Source: Candidatus Acidiferrales bacterium (lineage in GTDB: Bacteria; Acidobacteriota; Terriglobia; Acidiferrales; UBA7541). Taken from it: a stretch of DNA of 64,000 nucleotides. The translations under genes and the position numbers were made by a program. Of the stretch, positions 57,880 through 64,000 are shown piece by piece. Below the pieces are notes generated by a model, which saw nothing but the letters and a program-made list of their open reading frames with translations, had not been told where the DNA came from and did not search any database. Location of the stretch: positions 1 to 64,000 of the forward strand of contig JASHQB010000038.1 in the NCBI GenBank assembly GCA_030037775.1, in the 5' to 3' direction. Position 1 is the stretch's first letter; every line of letters begins with the position of its first letter.

Positions 57880-60078
57880 ATGGGATCATTGACAGTTCGT
57901 AACCGCATGTGGAAATCATTGGACTGGGTGATGTGCAAGAGCGCTGGCGTCGCCTTCGATACCATTCAGTTTTTCAATAAATACAATCCTAATCCGTCGT
58001 TCACACCGAAGTGGTCGGACAAGCCCATGCTGAAGTCATGGGAGAAGAGCAAGCCCACGCTGGGCTGGCCGCGCACCACGGACTCGCTGTGCCCGGGATG
58101 CGTCAAGGATGCGCGCGAAGCCATTATCAATGGCAAAAAGGACTGGACGGACCTGGTTCACGAGAAGGTGGGCGAGATCAAGGCGCAGATTGTCGAGCGC
58201 GACGGCCAGGTCTGGATGGTGAAGGAGTGCCCCATCCACGGCAAATGCGAAGACCTGATGGCTGTCGATGCCAAGTTCCTGGAATGGATTGAGAAGAATT
58301 TCCCCGGGCGCGACATCCCGGCGCACAACGACGAAGACCTGCACAAGCACGGTTCGAGCACGGTGCGCTATGGCCGCGGAGCGGTGCTTACCGTCGACCT
58401 GACCAACCGCTGCAACATGATGTGCGACCCGTGCTTCATGGACGCCAATCAAGTTGGCTATGTGCACGAGTTGAGCTGGGAGGAAGTGCAGGAAATCCTG
58501 GACAACGCTCTGAGGATCAAGCCGCGGCGGCAGATGTCGGTGCAGTTCTCCGGCGGCGAGCCGACCATGAGCCCGTACTTCATCGACGCGGTGCGATATG
58601 CGCGCAAGGTGGGGTACAACAGCGTGCAGGCCGCGACGAATGGCATCGAGTTCGCCAAGAGCAAGGAGTTCTCTAAGAAAGCCTTCGAGGCGGGCTTGCG
58701 CTATGCGTATTTGCAATTCGACGGCATCGGCAACGACGCGAACAGCCACCGGCAGGTGGGTAACCTGTTCGACGTGAAGCTGCGCGCCATCGAAAACATG
58801 CACGAGGCGGGCATCGAAATCGTGCTGGTGACGACCATCGTCAACAACGTGAACAACGATCAAGTGGGGCCGATCGTCAAGTTTGCGATGGAAAACCCGA
58901 AGAAAATCGCGTTCGTGTCGTTTCAGCCGGTTTCGTTCACGGGCCGCGACGAAGACATCACGCCCGAGCGCCGCATGCGGCAACGCTATACGCTTTCGCA
59001 TCTGGCCAAGGACGTCAGCGAGCAAGTGGGCAAGATCGAGCCGACGCGGGACTGGTTCCCGCTGTCGTTCATCGCGCCGTTTTCGAACTTCTCCGACCAC
59101 GTCCACGGGCCGGACGCCATGTGGGGATCGCTCTCGTGCGGATGCCACCCCAATTGCGGGGTAGGCACGGCAATGATGGTCCACAAAGAGACCAAGGAGT
59201 GGGCGCCGATTTCCCGCTTCTTGAACGCCACGCAGCTGGTGAAGGATGTAAACGGCATCACCGACGCGGCACGCGGAAAGAAGTTCTCGGCGTTCATGCT
59301 GGCGCTGGCGATGCTCAAGAACTACAGCCCGTTTGAGGCGCCGCCGAATCTGCGAATCAAGGACATTTTGAAGAAATTCGACAAGACCTGGGCGGTTTCG
59401 AAGAACTCGGACAAGAAGTATGGCCGCACGAATCCGAACCGTACGTACGAAGACGCGATGAAGCGCCGTTCGGAAGATCCGTGGAATATGCTGTTTATCG
59501 CCGGCATGTGGTTCCAGGACCTTTTCAACTATGATTTCCGCCGCACGGAAATGTGCATCATTCCGTACGCCACGCAGCAGGGCGAGATTTCCTTCTGCGC
59601 GTACAACACGGGCATCGGCTGGCGGAAAATTATCGAGAACATGCACAAGAACGCGACCGTCGCGCAGTGGTACAAGGAGCACGGCCGGCACGAAATCTAC
59701 GCCAAGGGCAAGAAAGTCAATCTGGAGCATTACGAGCACTCGCTCAAGGTTGACGCCACGGACGCCGCGCGCGTCCGGCATCTGGAGCACGACATTCCGC
59801 TCACGGCGGCCGAAGAGGATCGCGCACGGCGTCGCCAGGCCATGGAAGAGGCGGCCAAGGTTCGCGCGATTTACGAGGAGTTGGTGCTCAAGCGGCCCAA
59901 GGAAGAAGTGGTGCAGATTGGCTCGCTGACAGCGATGAAGACGGCGGTTCCGGGGACCATTGCGAAGCCCGTGCAGATCGAGGGCGCCAATGGGAACGGG
60001 AATGGCCACGCGAATGGCAATGGCAACGGAGCGGCTAAGACAGTTGAAGCCGAACCGGAGCACGTCGCCGGCGACTAG
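57880..60078 (+). CDS. radical SAM protein, Tes / membrane-spanning lipid synthase-like
   Basis: CNMMCDPC (CX3CX2C); N-terminal SLCPGC...VKECPIHGKCED resembling Tes-family Cys motifs; further Cys CGCHPNCGVG; C-terminal NGNGNGHANGNGNG tail. Confidence 0.8.
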   Translation: MGSLTVRNRMWKSLDWVMCKSAGVAFDTIQFFNKYNPNPSFTPKWSDKPMLKSWEKSKPTLGWPRTTDSLCPGCVKDAREAIINGKKDWTDLVHEKVGEIKAQIVERDGQVWMVKECPIHGKCEDLMAVDAKFLEWIEKNFPGRDIPAHNDEDLHKHGSSTVRYGRGAVLTVDLTNRCNMMCDPCFMDANQVGYVHELSWEEVQEILDNALRIKPRRQMSVQFSGGEPTMSPYFIDAVRYARKVGYNSVQAATNGIEFAKSKEFSKKAFEAGLRYAYLQFDGIGNDANSHRQVGNLFDVKLRAIENMHEAGIEIVLVTTIVNNVNNDQVGPIVKFAMENPKKIAFVSFQPVSFTGRDEDITPERRMRQRYTLSHLAKDVSEQVGKIEPTRDWFPLSFIAPFSNFSDHVHGPDAMWGSLSCGCHPNCGVGTAMMVHKETKEWAPISRFLNATQLVKDVNGITDAARGKKFSAFMLALAMLKNYSPFEAPPNLRIKDILKKFDKTWAVSKNSDKKYGRTNPNRTYEDAMKRRSEDPWNMLFIAGMWFQDLFNYDFRRTEMCIIPYATQQGEISFCAYNTGIGWRKIIENMHKNATVAQWYKEHGRHEIYAKGKKVNLEHYEHSLKVDATDAARVRHLEHDIPLTAAEEDRARRRQAMEEAAKVRAIYEELVLKRPKEEVVQIGSLTAMKTAVPGTIAKPVQIEGANGNGNGHANGNGNGAAKTVEAEPEHVAGD

Positions 60079-60108
60079 GTCAGCTTCGATTTACAATGCA
60101 GCGTTGTG

Positions 60109-60142
60109 AAACGGCCTCGACCCAGCACCGAGGCCGTTTTCT
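60109..60142 (+). terminator. intrinsic terminator after radical SAM gene
   Basis: ACGGCCTCG/CGAGGCCGT stem then TTTTC. Confidence 0.8.
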
Positions 60143-60207
60143 TTTCTACGTGATGCGTGTGGATTCGCTGCTAAAATCCTCCTTCCTTTCGTTGTAGAAT
60201 CCTCGGC

Positions 60208-61191
60208 GTGAGTGCGCCGCGTCCGCTGCGAATCGTCCTTCCTGGAGGCAACGGCCAAGTCGGCAACATCCTGGCGCGGCATTTTCATGCGCAGGGGCAC
60301 GTCGTCACTGTGCTAGCGCGCAAGGCGTACGCTGCGCCGTGGCGGGTGGCCGTGTGGGACGGCGTCACTCTGGGTGAGTGGACGCGGCAACTCGAAGGCT
60401 CGGACGTGGTCGTGAACCTTGCCGGGCGCAACGTGAACTGCCGCTACACCCCCGCGCATCGCCGCGAAATCATGGATTCGCGCGTAATTTCCACGCGAAT
60501 CCTTGGCGAAGCTATCGGCCAGCTTTCCGCGCCGCCACGAGTGTGGCTCAATTCCAGCACGGCGACGATCTACCGACACGCGTTTGACCGGCCGATGGAC
60601 GAGACTACCGGCGAGATCGGCGGCAACGAGCCTGACGCGCCGCAATCATGGCGTTTCAGCATTCAAGTGGCCACCGCGTGGGAAGAGGCGTTTTTCGCGG
60701 CGAGCACGCCGAACACACGCAAAGTCGCGCTGCGAAGCTCGGTGATTCTGAGCCCGGACCGTGGAGGCATCTTCGATGTATTGCTGCGGCTGGTGCGGTT
60801 TGGACTGGGCGGCGCGTCGGGGTCGGGCAAGCAATTCGTTTCGTGGATTCACGATGCGGATTTTGCGGGCGCGGTCGACTTCCTGGTTCAGCGGGGAGAG
60901 CTGAGCGGCGCGGTCAATGTGGCGTCGCCGAAACCGCTGCCGAATGCTCAGTTCATGCGCGAACTGCGTAAGGCGTGGGGCGCGCGGATTGGCTTGCCGG
61001 CGACAGAATGGATGCTCGAAGTTGGCGCGATTTTCATGCGTACGGAGACCGAGCTGGTCTTGAAGAGCCGCCGGGTGGTCCCAGGGCTCCTGCTGGCTGG
61101 CGGTTACAACTTTCAATTTCCCGAATGGCCAGCTGCCGCGCGCGACCTGGTGCAGCGCTGGCGCGACGGCGTGCAGTCCTCTGGAAACTAG
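60208..61191 (+). CDS. TIGR01777-type epimerase (SDR superfamily, DUF1731)
   Basis: IVLPGGNGQVGNILARHFHAQGHVVTVLARK; VNLAGRNVNCRYTPAHRREIMDSRVISTRILG; GTG start. Confidence 0.9.
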   Translation: MSAPRPLRIVLPGGNGQVGNILARHFHAQGHVVTVLARKAYAAPWRVAVWDGVTLGEWTRQLEGSDVVVNLAGRNVNCRYTPAHRREIMDSRVISTRILGEAIGQLSAPPRVWLNSSTATIYRHAFDRPMDETTGEIGGNEPDAPQSWRFSIQVATAWEEAFFAASTPNTRKVALRSSVILSPDRGGIFDVLLRLVRFGLGGASGSGKQFVSWIHDADFAGAVDFLVQRGELSGAVNVASPKPLPNAQFMRELRKAWGARIGLPATEWMLEVGAIFMRTETELVLKSRRVVPGLLLAGGYNFQFPEWPAAARDLVQRWRDGVQSSGN

Positions 61192-61265
61192 CGCCTCAAG
61201 CAGCCTATGTGATAATTTTTCAGCCGCGACGGCGCACCTTCCGCGCCTTGATCCAGGAGCGTTCC

Positions 61266-64000
61266 ATGAAAACTCGTGTGGCAATCGCCTGCTGCGCATT
61301 TCTGTTGCTGTTTGCCGGCCTTGTTCCCGCTTTCGCGCAGGACAAGGCAACGGCGCCCGCTTCGCCGAAAAAGCAAATGACGCCGGAAGACATTATCTAT
61401 GCGGAGTTCGCGGGCCGAGCGAGCCTCTCGCCCGATGGCAAGTGGGCGGTGTGGGTCAAGGTCACGCCGGACAAGGACAAGGACGGCTACGCCACGTGCC
61501 TGATGCTGTCCAGCCTGACCTCGGACAAGGAGATCCAGCTCACGCGCGGCGAGGACAACGTCGGCGCTCCCCGCTGGTCTCCCGACGGCACGAAGATCGC
61601 CTTCATGACTTCGCGCGCCTTGCCCAAAGACAAGCAGAAGCCCGACGCCGCGCACATGCAGCTCTGGATGATCAGCCCCTTTGGCGGCGAAGCCTGGCCA
61701 GTCACTTCCGTTGATCGCGGCATTCAGCAGTACGAATGGTCCGGCAACGACACCATCATCTTTTCTGCCGAAGAAGAAGCCACACTCTACGAAAACGAAA
61801 CAAAAGAGCGTAAAGACGATACTGACGTTGTGGATGACGCCGCGCACACCGCCCCGGTGCGCCTGTTTTCCTACAGCGTGAAAGACGGAAGCAGCGCCCG
61901 CATCACGCGCAATAACGACTGGATTGATTCCTTCGACGTCTCCCGCGACGGCAAATTTGCGGTGACCATCAATTCCCGCGAGCTCAGCTACGCCTGGGAC
62001 GAGAAGACTCCGGCATCCATCAACATCGTCAACATGGCCACGGGGGAAAGCCGTCAGATTCTGGCAGATGGAAAAATTCGGGTGCAAGAGGCGCGCTGGG
62101 CGCTCGATAATTCCGGGGTTTATTTGATCGCTCCGTTTTTTTCGGACCCGCGCTTCGATTACGGCTCGATCGAAAAGGCCTATTTTTACGAGGCGGCGTC
62201 GGATCACGTGATGCCGATTGATCTTTCCTGGGATAACGGGCTGGGCTTCGGTTTGGAGGTCACCAACGACGGATTCTACGCGTTGCTGGCCGACGGCGTG
62301 CGGTTGAAACTTGGCCGCTATGTGAAAAGCGGGGATTCATGGACGCATCAATGGATTACGGGCGAGCACGCGGCGCAAATTTTCGGAATCTCGGCGAGCG
62401 AAGATGGCACGACGCTCGTCTACGAACATTCCGCGCCGAACGAGCCGCCGCAACTGTATCGCGCGCATGTGGCCGGTGGCGCGCTCACCGACGTGGCCCA
62501 GGTGACGCACCTGAATCCGCAACTCAAGGACAAATTGATGGCGCGCGCCGAGGTCTACCAGTGGAAGGGCGCGAACGATGAAATGGTCGACGGGCTGCTC
62601 TACTATCCGACGGACTATCAACCCGGGAAGAAGTATCCGCTGATGCTGGCGATTCACGGCGGACCGGCGGGAGCGGACCTGGACAGCTGGGACGAGAACT
62701 GGGCTTATCCGACGGATCTCTACACGGAGCGCGGTGCTTTTGTGTTCAAGCCGAATTATCACGGCAGCTCGAATTACGGGCTGGCGTGGGTGAGCTCGAT
62801 TTGCTGCGGCAAGTATTACTCGCTGGACGTGGAGGACATTCAAAAGGGCGTGGATTCGCTGATCAGCAAGGGCATGGTAGATCCCGACCGCGTGGCCAGC
62901 ATGGGCTGGTCGAATGGCGCGATTTTGACCATCAAGCTGACCACGGTGGACCCGCAGCGATACAAAGCAGCGGCCGCGGGCGCAGGCGAAGTGGAATGGA
63001 TCAGCGACTGGGCCAACGTGGATTTCGGGCAATCGTTCGACACGTATTATTTCGGCGCATCGATGCCCGATGATCCGGAAGTGTATTTGAAAATGTCGCC
63101 ATTGCTGGACCTCGGCAAAGTACGCACGCCCACGTTGATTTTTCAGGGCACCGCGGACCGCAACGTGCCTCCGGACGAAGGTTGGACCTACTACCGCACG
63201 CTCTATTACTACAATCGGGCTCCGGTGAAACTGGACCTTTTCCCCGGCGAACCACATGGCCCGCAAAAGCTTTCGCACCAGATGCGCAAAGTGAATGATG
63301 AGCTCGCGTGGTTCAATCAGTATTTTTTCAAGACAGCGCCGCCGGAGAATGAAGCGTTCAAGAAAGGATCGCCGCTCGATGACGCGCTGCGCTTGCGCGC
63401 GGCGAAGAAGTCCGAAGGGCTATATGGCGACACCGTGAAGGGTGCTCTGATTCCGGAGGTGGTGAAGCATGGTGATTTGCAGATTGGCCGGTTCGAAGTG
63501 ACGCGCGCGCAGTTCGCCGCCTTCGATAAGAATTACCGCTATGACGCGGAGACCGGGAACTTTCCGGCAAATGGAATCACGTTTGAGCAGGCGAAAGCTT
63601 ATTGCAAGTGGCTGAGCAAAATCACCGGCGCGTCCTATCGCTTGCCGAATGAAAATGAAGTGGCGCTGCTCTTCAAGGAAAATGCCCACGGAAACGAGAA
63701 CACGCTGGACTATTGGGCGGGGTACACCCTCAATCCGGATGACGCGCGGCGGCTTGAAGCGAAAATTGGCGATCTGCCGGGAAATGCTCCGCTCTTGAAG
63801 CCGGTCGGAAGCTTCGCGGCGGAAGGCGGCGGCGACGAAGAGTTGATGTTTGACCTGGGTGGCAACGTCGCGGAATGGGCGGTGAAAAGCGACGGTTCGG
63901 GAGAAGCGCTCGGCGGGAGCGCCGATCGCGCGGCGGACCCGAAGGCGCGCTATGCGGCGGCGGATGTGCAATATACGGGATTGCGAGTGGTGCGCGCCCA
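61266..64000 (+). CDS. S9 family prolyl oligopeptidase-like peptidase fused to a formylglycine-generating-enzyme (SUMF1) domain; 3' end outside window
   Basis: Manual translation from ATG 61266 open to the end; signal peptide; SMGWSNGAIL (GxSxG), FQGTADRNVPPDEG, GEPHGPQK; then GRFEVTRAQFAAFD...ITFEQAKAYCKWLSKITGASYRLPNENEVALLF...FDLGGNVAEWAV...GLRVVRA. Confidence 0.88.
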   Translation, partial: MKTRVAIACCAFLLLFAGLVPAFAQDKATAPASPKKQMTPEDIIYAEFAGRASLSPDGKWAVWVKVTPDKDKDGYATCLMLSSLTSDKEIQLTRGEDNVGAPRWSPDGTKIAFMTSRALPKDKQKPDAAHMQLWMISPFGGEAWPVTSVDRGIQQYEWSGNDTIIFSAEEEATLYENETKERKDDTDVVDDAAHTAPVRLFSYSVKDGSSARITRNNDWIDSFDVSRDGKFAVTINSRELSYAWDEKTPASINIVNMATGESRQILADGKIRVQEARWALDNSGVYLIAPFFSDPRFDYGSIEKAYFYEAASDHVMPIDLSWDNGLGFGLEVTNDGFYALLADGVRLKLGRYVKSGDSWTHQWITGEHAAQIFGISASEDGTTLVYEHSAPNEPPQLYRAHVAGGALTDVAQVTHLNPQLKDKLMARAEVYQWKGANDEMVDGLLYYPTDYQPGKKYPLMLAIHGGPAGADLDSWDENWAYPTDLYTERGAFVFKPNYHGSSNYGLAWVSSICCGKYYSLDVEDIQKGVDSLISKGMVDPDRVASMGWSNGAILTIKLTTVDPQRYKAAAAGAGEVEWISDWANVDFGQSFDTYYFGASMPDDPEVYLKMSPLLDLGKVRTPTLIFQGTADRNVPPDEGWTYYRTLYYYNRAPVKLDLFPGEPHGPQKLSHQMRKVNDELAWFNQYFFKTAPPENEAFKKGSPLDDALRLRAAKKSEGLYGDTVKGALIPEVVKHGDLQIGRFEVTRAQFAAFDKNYRYDAETGNFPANGITFEQAKAYCKWLSKITGASYRLPNENEVALLFKENAHGNENTLDYWAGYTLNPDDARRLEAKIGDLPGNAPLLKPVGSFAAEGGGDEELMFDLGGNVAEWAVKSDGSGEALGGSADRAADPKARYAAADVQYTGLRVVRA

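Noticed and set aside
59980-60060. Repetitive GGCAATGG/GGGAACGG DNA as a possible short tandem repeat or CRISPR-like array
   Set aside because: Encodes the in-frame Asn-Gly tail of the radical SAM protein; no spacer-repeat structure
58036-60063. 675-aa minus-strand ORF antisense to the radical SAM gene
   Set aside because: Arises from codon bias of a high-GC gene on the other strand; Arg/His-rich composition with no recognisable domains

Overview
This is a high-GC, gene-dense chromosomal segment with the character of an Acidobacteriota genome: TonB/Oar-like receptor, Ser/Thr kinase with a TolB-like propeller, tricorn-like S41, M28 and S9 peptidases, DinB proteins. The lineage is inferred from gene content only. 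I support about 48 protein genes, several intrinsic terminators and a number of palindromic intergenic repeats. I saw no rRNA, tRNA or CRISPR array. Most items are ordinary housekeeping or accessory genes. Regions most worth a second look: (1) a Tes/membrane-spanning-lipid-synthase-like radical SAM gene (57880-60078) with a near-perfect 25-bp dyad operator upstream; (2) a small defence-like cassette at 15.95-17.86 kb with HicBA, a full-length DpnI homologue whose catalytic Glu is replaced by Gln, the N-terminal stub of a DNA methyltransferase, and an IS-end-like inverted repeat at the edge; (3) a 47-aa Cys/Pro-rich peptide ORF with a strong Shine-Dalgarno nested out of frame in the 3' end of a MerR gene; (4) unusual domain fusions (AMP-ligase-ACP-PlsC; S9 peptidase-SUMF1); (5) a structured leader candidate upstream of tonB. 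The first gene (YVTN propeller) and last gene (S9-SUMF1) run off the window.
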